Shown piece by piece: positions 1 to 6,408 of a DNA stretch of 7,822 nucleotides. The DNA lies in contig JAEXOD010000123.1 in the NCBI GenBank assembly GCA_023447335.1, positions 1-7,822 of the forward strand, written 5' to 3'. The notes under the pieces were generated by a model that saw only the letters and a list, made by a program, of their open reading frames with translations, had not been told where the DNA came from and did no database searches. The stretch is from Bacteroidota bacterium. GTDB lineage: Bacteria; Bacteroidota; Ignavibacteria; Ignavibacteriales; Melioribacteraceae. Numbering within the stretch: position 1 is the stretch's first letter; every line of letters begins with the position of its first letter. The translations under genes and the position numbers were made by a program.

Positions 1-300
1 ATATTGGTGCAGTAATATTAAGTGCGGGTACTACTATCGCAAAAGTTCCGCTCGTCGATGTTATATTTGTATTTTCTACAGAAGTTAATCTAACTTTACA
101 TGTTGTACTTGTTACATTTGGAATTAGCCAATTATAACTACCGGTATTTGCAGGTGTGCTTGCTATTACTGTTATCCAATTCGTACCGTTATTAGTTGAA
201 TATTCTATTTTTATATTACTTATATTACTACTTGTCCATGTAATATTTGTGTTTTGTCCTGCGGTCAACGTTCCGGATATTGGTGCAGTGATATTAAGTG
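1..300 (-). repeat. Internal direct repeat of the surface-protein gene
   Basis: The 24-bp segments at 1-24 and 277-300 match at 23 of 24 bases. They are 276 bp apart, exactly 92 codons. They encode the LNITAPI motif that opens successive Ig-like units (residues 152-158 and 244-250), so the gene carries recently duplicated or homogenised modules. More copies may follow outside the window. Confidence 0.7.
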
Positions 301-751
301 TTTGCACAGTAGTTAATGGTTTTGAACCTGATACACCTTCGCCGAATAAACCCGAACCTTTAAAGATTGAAAACACTCGACTGCTTTCATCATACAGAAC
401 ACCGGTTGACGCATCTTTAATACAAATTTTACAATTATCCGAAATAATATTTGGAACTGTCCAGTCATAACTTCCCAAATTGGCAACTACACCATTTGCT
501 ACCACTTCCCATGTTGCTCCATTATTTGTCGTAAGTTCAATATTAATAGTAATAACATTTTGATTAGTCCATCTAATTTCGCTTAAAGATCCAATATGTA
601 AATTTTCGCCACCATTAGGCGATAATAGACTTACAGAAACAGATGTGGTTAAAGGCTTTGAACCAGAAATTCCTACACCTTCCAAAGCAAAGATATTAAA
701 AGAAAAAATAAAACTTAATAAAACTGTAAAAAAGAATAATTTATATTTCAT
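1..751 (-). CDS. Secreted Ig-like repeat protein, C-terminus beyond window
   Basis: Reading from ATG at 749-751 gives 250 residues with no stop before the window edge, so the 3' end is missing. The start follows an AGGTG ribosome site at 757-761. Residues 1-22 are a typical signal peptide (MKYKLFFF... ending NIFA). A short motif, EGV(GI)SGSKPLTT, occurs at 24-36 and again at 138-148. Each copy precedes a beta-sandwich-like unit (about 37-130 and 150-241) with the pattern I.WT...V..I.IE.TTNNG..W, then GSY.W..PN, then CK. A third unit starts at 243 (ALNITAPI). The pattern resembles the Ser/Thr-rich Kre9/KNH-like repeats common in surface proteins of Bacteroidota and Ignavibacteria; that family match is from memory. 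The function is unknown; a structural or adhesive surface role is likely. The missing C-terminus could hold a sorting domain. It is separated from the next gene by 219 bp and is probably its own transcript. Confidence 0.85.
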   Translation of the reverse strand, partial: MKYKLFFFTVLLSFIFSFNIFALEGVGISGSKPLTTSVSVSLLSPNGGENLHIGSLSEIRWTNQNVITINIELTTNNGATWEVVANGVVANLGSYDWTVPNIISDNCKICIKDASTGVLYDESSRVFSIFKGSGLFGEGVSGSKPLTTVQTLNITAPISGTLTAGQNTNITWTSSNISNIKIEYSTNNGTNWITVIASTPANTGSYNWLIPNVTSTTCKVRLTSVENTNITSTSGTFAIVVPALNITAPI

Positions 752-803
752 AAATTCACCTAATATTTCAAAAGTCGTATCTATAAAAACTCTTCAACTC
801 TAG

Positions 804-840
804 ATGTAAGAAGTTTTAATAGTATATTAATATCTTACAT
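804..840. repeat. Imperfect inverted repeat upstream of the surface-protein gene
   Basis: ATGTAAGA (804-811) is the perfect reverse complement of TCTTACAT (833-840). Inside it, TTAATA (816-821) pairs with TATTAA (825-830) around a GTA loop. The structure lies 53 bp before the start codon at 751. No T-tract follows on either strand, so it does not look like a terminator. It could be an operator or a 5'UTR structure. The AT-rich setting makes chance pairing possible. Confidence 0.35.
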
Positions 841-884
841 TAATTGTTTTATATGTTCATAATAATTAATATTTGTTTCTTAAT

Positions 885-904
885 TTAAAACTAACTCAGT
901 TTAG
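885..904 (-). terminator. Weak candidate terminator after the SUMF1-like gene
   Basis: On the minus strand ACTAA (904-900) pairs with TTAGT (894-890) around ACTGAG or a slightly smaller loop, followed by a short T run. It sits about 67 nt past the stop at 971. The stem is only 5 bp and AT-rich, so it is a weak candidate, but it is the only terminator-like structure I find for the three-gene operon. Confidence 0.25.
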
Positions 905-970
905 TGTCATATAAAATGCATATATCATCTAAAATTAAAAATATTCACCTTATTATCAAAAGAGTTAGAT

Positions 971-2002
971 TTAAGGGGCAATTGCGAGTCTAAAACCAAC
1001 ATTGCCACTTCCTATATTTGGATAGCGTCCATCTCTTTTAGTAGAACGACAGTCATTACTGCTATGAAAATACGATCCACCACGAAAAACACGACTTTGC
1101 CCATTAATTGGTCCAGGTGGATTTGTACTTGGGCTTACATTATAATAGTTACTATCGTACCAATCATTACACCATTCCCATACGTTTCCGCTCAAATCAT
1201 ACAATCCAAGTTCGTTTGGGGATTTTATTTTTACGGGATGTGTTGTATTTCCGCTGTTAATACTATACCAAGCTACGGCATTTATATCGTTACTACCGGC
1301 ATAAGTGTAACCTTGGCTTTGGTTTCCGCCTCTCGCGGCGTATTCCCATTCGGCTTCTGTAGGCAATCTATAATTATTTCCTGTTAGTTGATTAAGTTTT
1401 GTAATAAACTGCTGTACATCATTCCAACTTACTTGTTCTACCGGTCTATCATCATCTCCCGTAAAATTACTTGGGTTGCTTCCCATTACGGCTTTCCATA
1501 AACGTTGGGTTACTTCGTATTTCGCTATCTTAAATGTACTTAATGTAACGCTGTGTACCGGTTGTTCATCACTACTGCCTGTTGTACTTCCCATCATAAA
1601 TGTACCGCCTTCAACAGTCACCATTTCCAAATCGGGTAAAGTTGTTCCGTCTTCGGCAATAATTTTTATTTTTACGGTTTGGCTGCTAAAATTTGGATGT
1701 TCAACTCCTGCATTCCATACAATTGTTTTACCCGTTCCGCTTGTAATACCGCTACCAACATCACCGGTAACATTAGTTATAGGTAAATTCCATGTAACGC
1801 CGTCATCGGAAGATGCCTTAACTGTAATGTTCAAAGTATTAGCGTCAGCATCGTAAACATTATATGTAATATCCACAATTCGGCTTCCGTCCGTCCTCAT
1901 ATTAAAATCTACATTTGTAACAATAGGCGGGTTATACTGGGCAAAAATTAAATTTGTAACAAATATAATAACGGTAGCTAAAAATTTTTTACTTTTTAAC
2001 AT
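971..2002 (-). CDS. Exported SUMF1/FGE-fold protein with N-terminal beta-domain
   Basis: The 343-residue product has a signal peptide (1-22, ending IFAQ) and a beta-sandwich-like domain at about 25-118 (VTNVDF, GDVGSG, IVWNAG). A full FGE-sulfatase/SUMF1 domain (Pfam PF03781 type) follows at about 126-341. Visible SUMF1 motifs are GGTFMMGS (132-139), YEVTQRLW (162-169), RPVEQVSWNDV (186-196), YRLPTEAEWEYAARGG (211-226), GLYDLSGNVWEW (266-277) and RGGSY with the GFRLA ending. True formylglycine-generating enzymes bind copper through two cysteines shortly after GGSY. Here the first position is His313 and only Cys318 remains, so sulfatase activation is unlikely; a binding or structural role is more plausible. 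The start is set by GAGGAG at 2006-2011. It is the last gene of the operon, 21 bp after the caspase gene. Its N-terminal domain resembles the 162-aa protein that opens the operon. Confidence 0.92.
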   Translation of the reverse strand: MLKSKKFLATVIIFVTNLIFAQYNPPIVTNVDFNMRTDGSRIVDITYNVYDADANTLNITVKASSDDGVTWNLPITNVTGDVGSGITSGTGKTIVWNAGVEHPNFSSQTVKIKIIAEDGTTLPDLEMVTVEGGTFMMGSTTGSSDEQPVHSVTLSTFKIAKYEVTQRLWKAVMGSNPSNFTGDDDRPVEQVSWNDVQQFITKLNQLTGNNYRLPTEAEWEYAARGGNQSQGYTYAGSNDINAVAWYSINSGNTTHPVKIKSPNELGLYDLSGNVWEWCNDWYDSNYYNVSPSTNPPGPINGQSRVFRGGSYFHSSNDCRSTKRDGRYPNIGSGNVGFRLAIAP

Positions 2003-2023
2003 AGTCTCCTCAAATCTATAAAA

Positions 2024-3010
2024 TTATTTAACGTTAACTAAAATACTATCTTTCCCCATCAACATCGGGGTTTGTACTCTTCCCAAGTTAATTCTGCTTA
2101 CCCAATAAGGAACGCCGCTTACATCATTATTGGTATATTCGTAAAGTTCTTTTGCTGTAATTTCGCTGTTTTTATCCAAATCGGCTTCCCCTTGTAAACC
2201 TTTTAAGAAGAAATAAGTAAACATTCCGTGTTTTTTTTCCGGGTACCAAGTACTAATTTGGTCACCTTGCGAACTTGTAAAAACAGTTGAGTTTTCGTAA
2301 GTTAAACCTTGTTTTTCAACACTTATATAAATAGGGCTTATATTTTTTAATAAACTTCCTGCCTGGCTTGCACCCGAAAAACAAGATTCCAATACAACCG
2401 TTATATGCGGTAATTGTTTTTCGTTTGCAATTTTATCTAAGTTATTATATAAAGTTGTTAGCGAGTAACCGTTTAATACTACCGTATTGGGGTCACAATC
2501 AACAGGCACTAAATAGCCGCTTTTTTGGTCAATATCGGGAGCACCGTGTCCGCTGTAATAAATAAATATTTCGCTTAATCCTTTTTGAACGTAACTGTAT
2601 AATCTTCCTTTATAGAAACCTTCTTTTCCAAAAATAGAATAAAAATCGCTCTGTTTAGCATTTTCTACATAAATGATATTTTCGGGTTTATATCCAAAAG
2701 CGTTAATAACGTATTCTTTCATTGCCCTTGCATCGTTAACCGCAAAATCAACATTGGGTGCCGAAACATAATCTTTATTACCTATAATAACCGCAACCGC
2801 ATTGTTTTTAGTAGTTCCGGCTTTAGGAATATTTGTAAGTAATTCGTCAACAAACGGTTTATCTTTAACTATTTCCGTTTGCATAGTTTGTTCGGTTTGT
2901 TTAAGTTCTTTTTTATCGGTTAATTTTAATTTTGGCGAACGCCCCGTTGCATCTTGCGCAAAGGCATTAAAACAAAAAGCAAATACTAATAATAATGTAA
3001 AATATCTCAT
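2024..3010 (-). CDS. Exported caspase-family (C14) cysteine peptidase
   Basis: The 328-residue protein has a signal peptide (1-19, ending NAFAQ) and a 50-residue charged linker. A caspase p20-like domain then runs from about 70. The opening strand reads AVAVIIGNKDY (71-81) with NDARAMKEY (92-100). The catalytic histidine is His155 in YYSGHG and the catalytic cysteine is Cys210 in LESCFSGAS, so both dyad residues are present. Near the C-terminus, residues 277-288 fit an EF-hand-like loop (Asp277, Asp279, Asn281, Glu283, Ile284, Glu288), which suggests calcium binding. Bacterial relatives are metacaspase/orthocaspase-like and usually cleave after Arg or Lys; the specificity here is unknown. The start is fixed by AAGGAGG overlapping the preceding stop. 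Metacaspase domains fused to SUMF1 domains are known in bacteria, which fits their being adjacent genes here. The signal peptide places it in the periplasm or outside. Confidence 0.93.
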   Translation of the reverse strand: MRYFTLLLVFAFCFNAFAQDATGRSPKLKLTDKKELKQTEQTMQTEIVKDKPFVDELLTNIPKAGTTKNNAVAVIIGNKDYVSAPNVDFAVNDARAMKEYVINAFGYKPENIIYVENAKQSDFYSIFGKEGFYKGRLYSYVQKGLSEIFIYYSGHGAPDIDQKSGYLVPVDCDPNTVVLNGYSLTTLYNNLDKIANEKQLPHITVVLESCFSGASQAGSLLKNISPIYISVEKQGLTYENSTVFTSSQGDQISTWYPEKKHGMFTYFFLKGLQGEADLDKNSEITAKELYEYTNNDVSGVPYWVSRINLGRVQTPMLMGKDSILVNVK

Positions 3011-3015
3011 GGTTG

Positions 3016-3023
3016 CCTCCTTA
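3016..3023 (-). promoter_or_regulatory. Ribosome site overlapping a stop codon
   Basis: On the minus strand TAAGGAGG contains the TAA stop of the 162-aa gene and a near-perfect Shine-Dalgarno for the caspase gene, 5 nt before its ATG at 3010. Terminating ribosomes could re-initiate directly, so the two proteins are probably made in linked amounts. Confidence 0.75.
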
Positions 3024-3509
3024 TGGTCTAGCCGGTGGTTGTGTTACTTCTGTTGTTGTGGTTGTTCCGCCTCCGTCATCTCCTTTCATCATAGTTAGCA
3101 CTGCAACAACGGCACCTCCTACGGCAGCACCAACATAGTAATACCAGGCAATTCCTCCGCCTAGCTTATCAATGCGTATCTCAAAATAATAATCTTCAAC
3201 CGAATAATCTAAATTAAAGTCATTTTCAAAATTCCATACAATAACCTTATCTTTCCCCACAAATTGCCCTTTTCCTATATCTCCGCCGGCAGATTTTAGC
3301 TCAACTTCAAACTTTGGCACTGTTTCACGCCTTAAAAATGCAGAAACTTCGTATTCTTTTTGCTGTTCACCGTTTAAATCATACGAAATTTGTATTTTAC
3401 CGTCAACAAATGTGTAGTTTACGTTGGTAACTGAAAGCTCCTGTGCGGTAATATCATTAAACCAAAAAATTATTGCTGTTAACAAAAAAAAGTATTTTAA
3501 AACCTTCAT
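3021..3509 (-). CDS. Exported beta-domain protein with C-terminal membrane anchor
   Basis: The 162-residue product has a signal peptide (1-23, ending DITAQ). A beta-domain at about 25-115 follows, with VTNVNY (27-32), DGKIQISYDL (36-45), GGDIGKG (75-81) and VIVWNFEND (89-97). These positions parallel VTNVDF, DGSRIVDITY, GDVGSG and TIVWN in the N-terminal domain of the SUMF1-like protein two genes downstream. A glycine/alanine-rich hydrophobic segment at about 120-141 is a likely transmembrane anchor, followed by a short GDDGGG, Thr-rich and Pro-rich tail. I do not recognise a named family. It opens the caspase/SUMF1 operon. A GAGG ribosome site lies a few bases before the ATG, and a Bacteroidota-type promoter lies about 65 bp upstream. 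It may hold the other two proteins at the membrane; that is inference. Confidence 0.85.
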   Translation of the reverse strand: MKVLKYFFLLTAIIFWFNDITAQELSVTNVNYTFVDGKIQISYDLNGEQQKEYEVSAFLRRETVPKFEVELKSAGGDIGKGQFVGKDKVIVWNFENDFNLDYSVEDYYFEIRIDKLGGGIAWYYYVGAAVGGAVVAVLTMMKGDDGGGTTTTTEVTQPPARP

Positions 3510-3573
3510 TAAAACCTCTATTTAGTTCTTAAGCATGCCCGTTAAAGCACACTCATTTTCTCCGATTACAATT

Positions 3574-3604
3574 CAAATATATTACTTTTTTTTGATTTGT
3601 CAAA
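3574..3604 (-). promoter_or_regulatory. Bacteroidota-type promoter of the three-gene operon
   Basis: On the minus strand TTTG (3604-3601), a 19-bp spacer and TATATTTG (3581-3574) match the Bacteroidota primary-sigma consensus TTTG-N19-TANNTTTG at every fixed position. The predicted start of transcription, near 3567, leaves a leader of about 58 nt before the ATG at 3509. Confidence 0.65.
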
Positions 3605-3698
3605 TATTCAAAATTTAATTTAATATAAATTTATCTTATTTTGTGATTTGGGTCATTAAAAACGTGTGATATAGGGCACGTTTGGCGGGGTTAGTGAA

Positions 3699-3777
3699 TA
3701 GCTACTAGCTACCGGTTACTAGCTACCAGTGACGTGTGACGAGAATTAGTGACAAGTAACGTGTGACGCGTAACAAG
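3699..3777. repeat. Degenerate heptamer tandem array
   Basis: The stretch divides into 7-bp units: TAGCTAC, TAGCTAC, CGGTTAC, TAGCTAC, then after 3 bp TGACGTG, TGACGAG, a 6-bp interruption, TGACAAG, TAACGTG, TGACGCG, TAACAAG. Two sub-families are visible, TAGCTAC-like and TRACNNG-like, both with an RNTAC or TRAC core. It resembles the short tandemly repeated heptamers of intergenic DNA in cyanobacteria and Bacteroidota. No gene in it is credible. Confidence 0.7.
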
Positions 3778-3867
3778 TAAAGAGATTTTGAGGGAATACT
3801 CTTTTATTGAGTTTTTAGAGAATTTTTGGGTTTGCAATAACATATCCCCACCTAACAACAAAATCAG

Positions 3868-3988
3868 CACGACAAACACAGCCCACGACAAACACAGCCC
3901 ACGACTTCAGTCGTGGGAATCATGGGAATCATGGGAATCGTGGGAATCATGGGAATCGTGGGTGTCCGTGGGAATCATGGGAATCATG
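3868..3988 (+). repeat. REP-like hairpin element A with asymmetric flanking repeats
   Basis: The core 3898-3917 is CCCACGACTTCAGTCGTGGG, an 8-bp perfect stem with a TTCA loop. On the left are two 16-bp units, CACGACAAACACAGCC (3868-3883, 3884-3899), running into the core. On the right are seven 9-bp units of RTGGGAATC plus one variant (3913-3985), ending in ATG. The left side is C/A-rich and the right G-rich, so many alternative slipped hairpins can form. The layout suggests a non-autonomous REP element of the kind mobilised by RAYT/IS200-like Y1 transposases; no such transposase is in the window. Confidence 0.75.
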
Positions 3989-4080
3989 AAATAAAAAAAT
4001 ATTTTACATTTGCAAGAAATTTTGATATATAATGAAATATTACCAAATAATAAAAGGTTAAATTAATTTGTAGGCAGAAA

Positions 4081-4109
4081 ATAAAAAACCCACGATTTTA
4101 TTCGTGGGT
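4081..4109 (-). terminator. Intrinsic terminator of the chemoreceptor gene
   Basis: On the minus strand ACCCACGA (4109-4102) pairs perfectly with TCGTGGGT (4095-4088) around a 6-nt loop (ATAAAA), followed by TTTTTTAT. This is a complete Rho-independent terminator 168 nt past the stop at 4277. Its stem contains the same CCCACGA core as the nearby REP-like elements. Confidence 0.75.
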
Positions 4110-4150
4110 AAATATATATAAATATATTACAAATTACCCATTACCCTTTA

Positions 4151-4243
4151 CCCATGACTGAAGTCATGGGCTGAAGTCATGGGCTGTTGTCATGGGCTAT
4201 TTTCATGGGCTGTTGTCATGGGTTGTTCCATGTTATTTTCATG
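4151..4243 (-). repeat. REP-like hairpin element B, inverted
   Basis: The core 4151-4170 is an 8-bp stem CCCATGAC/GTCATGGG with loop TGAA on the plus strand, which is TTCA on the minus strand, so it is inverted relative to elements A and C. Five 13-bp units of the form CTRWWKTCATGGG follow (4158-4170, 4171-4183, 4184-4196, 4197-4209, 4210-4222), then decayed copies to 4243. Read on the minus strand these are CCCATGACWWCAG-type units, equivalent to the left-hand units of element A. It lies between the chemoreceptor stop and its terminator, so it should be transcribed in that 3'UTR. Confidence 0.72.
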
Positions 4244-4276
4244 TTTAAAGCACCGGTTATATACGCATATAAAAAC

Positions 4277-6331
4277 CTATCTTCTAACAATTCCTCTTTC
4301 TTCAACTCTGAATTTCGTAACTAATGATTGAAGATTTTCTGTTAATCTATTCAAATCTTCGGCAGCTCTTGCAATTTGCTGAACACCCGAAGCACTTTCT
4401 TGAGTAACCGAACTAATATTTTCAATGCTCTTACTAATTTGTTCGGAAGTAGCGGAAAGTTCTTCGCTTGCAGCAGAAACTTGTGTAGCAAGATCTGTAA
4501 CGTCGTTAGTATTTTCCATAATAGCAAACAAGGAGTTTGAGACGTCATCGGTTAATTTCATTCCCTCCAAAACCGAACTTTGAGCTTCATGCATTGAATT
4601 ATTAGCATCCAAAACACCGGTTTGAATCGTTTTTATTGTATCGGCAATTTCTTTTGTTGCTTTTGTTGTTCTTTCGGCTAGTTTTCGAACTTCATCTGCT
4701 ACAACTGCAAAACCTCGTCCTTGTTCACCTGCGCGAGCAGCTTCAATTGCCGCATTTAAAGCCAATAAGTTTGTTTGATCTGCAATTTCATCAATTACTT
4801 GAGTAATTTGACCTATTTGTTCTGTTTGTTTAGCCAAATTCGCAATTATTTCCCCTGTTTTTGTTGCCGATTTTACAATTTTTTGCATACCTGATTTTGT
4901 ATCGTTAACTTTATCAACCCCTTGTTTTACACGTTGTGAAGCTATTTTCGATTTTTCGGCAACAGTTCCGGTATTTTTAGTACTTTCATAAATGGTTTTG
5001 GTCATCTCTTCAACAGCTCCGGCAATTTCTGTTACTTGAGAAGCTAATTCTTGAGAACCTGATGCCATTTCTTCTGTACTAGCCGAAATTTGATTTGCAG
5101 CACTAGATGCAGCTAATGATGCTTGGTTAACTTCCGAAAGAGCACTACCTAATGAATCTGCAACAGCGTTGATATTATTTTTAATTAATTGATGATCACC
5201 AAAATAATTGCCTGTCATTCTAACAGTTAAATCCCCTTTTGCAAGAACTTTTAATACATCTGCTCCTTCTTTAATAGGTGTCATTAATGAATCAATCGTT
5301 TCGTTAACCCCTGAAACAAGGTTTGAATAAACACCTTTAAATTTATGACTATCGCCTCTAAACGCTAAATTTCCGTTTTTAGCTTCAGCGTTCAATTTCA
5401 ATATTTCATCTTTTAATGATTCTAAGGTTTTTACAATTCGTTCAAAACTTGGAGTGATCTCATCTTCAGAATTATAGTTTGAAAAACTTACGTTTAAGTT
5501 CCCTTCCGAAATCTTATGCAATTGATTCATTTTATCTGCCAAATTATCTGCCATATTATCCATAGCATTAGCCATTTCGCCAATTTCATCTTTTATATCC
5601 AATTTTAACCTAGTTTTTAAATTCCCTTTTGCTAGATTTTGCATCATCACCTTTGCTTTTTCTAAAGGATCTTTAATGGAATTGGTTAAGAATCTACCTA
5701 CAAAGAAAGATAAAAGAAATGAAATTGCGGCAATAACTAACAAAGTAGTTAATGAAGAACTGTAGGTTTCCTCATTTTTTACGAGTTCTGCAGCCGAAAA
5801 TTCATCGTTTACTCCGGTAAGCTTATCAATTACATCCCTACATTCCTCAAATGCAACTGCAGCCGCCCCCTCGGATTCCTGAATCGCATCATTCCTTCCT
5901 GTTGAATCACTAGTTCTAAGTTTAGAAATAACAGAACTTGTTAGAGCCTCCCATTTTTGAACTAGCGAATTGTATTCATTAACAAGTGCCTTTTCTTTAT
6001 CAGTTTGAATTAAAAGTATATATTTCTGCCATCTATCGCGTGCTTGTTGGATGTTTTCTTGATGAGCATTAACATATTCATCAAATTTGGGACTTGAAAT
6101 TTGAGTATGAATTAAAGATCTTTCCGCTACTAAAGCCTGCTGTAAATCTCTATCAACTTGAAGTAAAAGTTCATATGATCGTAATCTAACTTCAGATTGG
6201 TCTAAACTTGATTTTAGATTATAAATTCCGTTATACGATGAATAGGAAATGATGAAAATGAGTAAAAGAAGGGTGGCAAAAGTGTAAAAAAACTTCTTAC
6301 CTACGGGTAAATTTTTGAACCAATATATCAT
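4277..6331 (-). CDS. Methyl-accepting chemotaxis protein with HAMP-like chain
   Basis: The 684-residue receptor has TM1 at about 13-31 and a mostly helical periplasmic sensor region (about 32-190, of four-helix-bundle 4HB_MCP type by length and character). TM2 lies at about 194-213, followed by a HAMP unit to about 264. Four GNL/GDL motifs at 236, 277, 320 and 366 are spaced 41-46 residues apart, which points to a chain of HAMP-like units. The kinase-control coiled-coil hairpin runs from about 405 to 670. Its tip at 515-555 is strongly conserved (EIADQTNLLALNAAIEAARA, then GEQGRGFAVVADEVRKLAERT), so it should contact CheA and CheW. Candidate methylation helices include STEEMASGSQE (418-428) and SEELSATSEQ (622-631). 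The C-terminus is short and basic, with no NWETF-like CheR tether. The ligand is unknown. The start is supported by GGAG about 6 nt upstream. It is monocistronic, with a terminator at 4081-4109 and a possible sigma-28 promoter at 6382-6408. Confidence 0.95.
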   Translation of the reverse strand: MIYWFKNLPVGKKFFYTFATLLLLIFIISYSSYNGIYNLKSSLDQSEVRLRSYELLLQVDRDLQQALVAERSLIHTQISSPKFDEYVNAHQENIQQARDRWQKYILLIQTDKEKALVNEYNSLVQKWEALTSSVISKLRTSDSTGRNDAIQESEGAAAVAFEECRDVIDKLTGVNDEFSAAELVKNEETYSSSLTTLLVIAAISFLLSFFVGRFLTNSIKDPLEKAKVMMQNLAKGNLKTRLKLDIKDEIGEMANAMDNMADNLADKMNQLHKISEGNLNVSFSNYNSEDEITPSFERIVKTLESLKDEILKLNAEAKNGNLAFRGDSHKFKGVYSNLVSGVNETIDSLMTPIKEGADVLKVLAKGDLTVRMTGNYFGDHQLIKNNINAVADSLGSALSEVNQASLAASSAANQISASTEEMASGSQELASQVTEIAGAVEEMTKTIYESTKNTGTVAEKSKIASQRVKQGVDKVNDTKSGMQKIVKSATKTGEIIANLAKQTEQIGQITQVIDEIADQTNLLALNAAIEAARAGEQGRGFAVVADEVRKLAERTTKATKEIADTIKTIQTGVLDANNSMHEAQSSVLEGMKLTDDVSNSLFAIMENTNDVTDLATQVSAASEELSATSEQISKSIENISSVTQESASGVQQIARAAEDLNRLTENLQSLVTKFRVEERGIVRR

Positions 6332-6381
6332 TTTTAACTCCCCACTAAAATTGAAAAGAATATTTAAGATTTTCAGTTCTA

Positions 6382-6408
6382 TTATCGAAATTTTTTATGA
6401 ATATTTTA
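6382..6408 (-). promoter_or_regulatory. Candidate sigma-28 (FliA) promoter of the chemoreceptor gene
   Basis: On the minus strand TAAA (6408-6405), a 15-bp spacer and TTCGATAA (6389-6382) resemble the FliA consensus TAAA-N15-GCCGATAA, with 6 of 8 matches in the -10 box and exact spacing. Transcription would start near 6375, about 44 nt before the ATG. Chemoreceptor genes are classic FliA targets. The AT-rich setting makes the TAAA box weak evidence alone. Confidence 0.42.

Larger units (their letters stand above)
3510..4276. other. Gene-free stretch between the caspase operon and the chemoreceptor gene
   Basis: I find no credible gene in these 767 bp. It holds, in order, the operon promoter (3574-3604), an AT-rich spacer, a heptamer array (3699-3777), a REP-like element (3868-3988), AT-rich sequence, the chemoreceptor terminator (4081-4109) and a second, inverted REP-like element (4151-4243). 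Short open frames here translate only into repeat peptides such as WESWES or LLVTRH and are artefacts. Confidence 0.8.

Noticed and set aside
156..470. Plus-strand 104-residue open frame
   Set aside because: It is antisense to the surface-protein gene, whose minus-strand reading has a signal peptide, a ribosome site and internal repeats.
971..1110. Variable region of a diversity-generating retroelement at the C-terminus of the SUMF1 domain
   Set aside because: SUMF1 folds are frequent targets of such systems, but I see no template repeat or reverse transcriptase in the window.
3709..3891. Minus-strand open frame with LLVTRH-type peptide
   Set aside because: Its C-terminal half is the heptamer array read as protein; this is a common annotation artefact.
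3788..3994. Plus-strand open frame with repeated WES peptides
   Set aside because: It is the translation of the 9-bp RTGGGAATC repeats of REP-like element A. There is no ribosome site and no recognisable domain.
4151..4243. Possible CRISPR array
   Set aside because: The units are 13 bp, directly abutting and degenerate, with no unique spacers of regular length and no cas genes.
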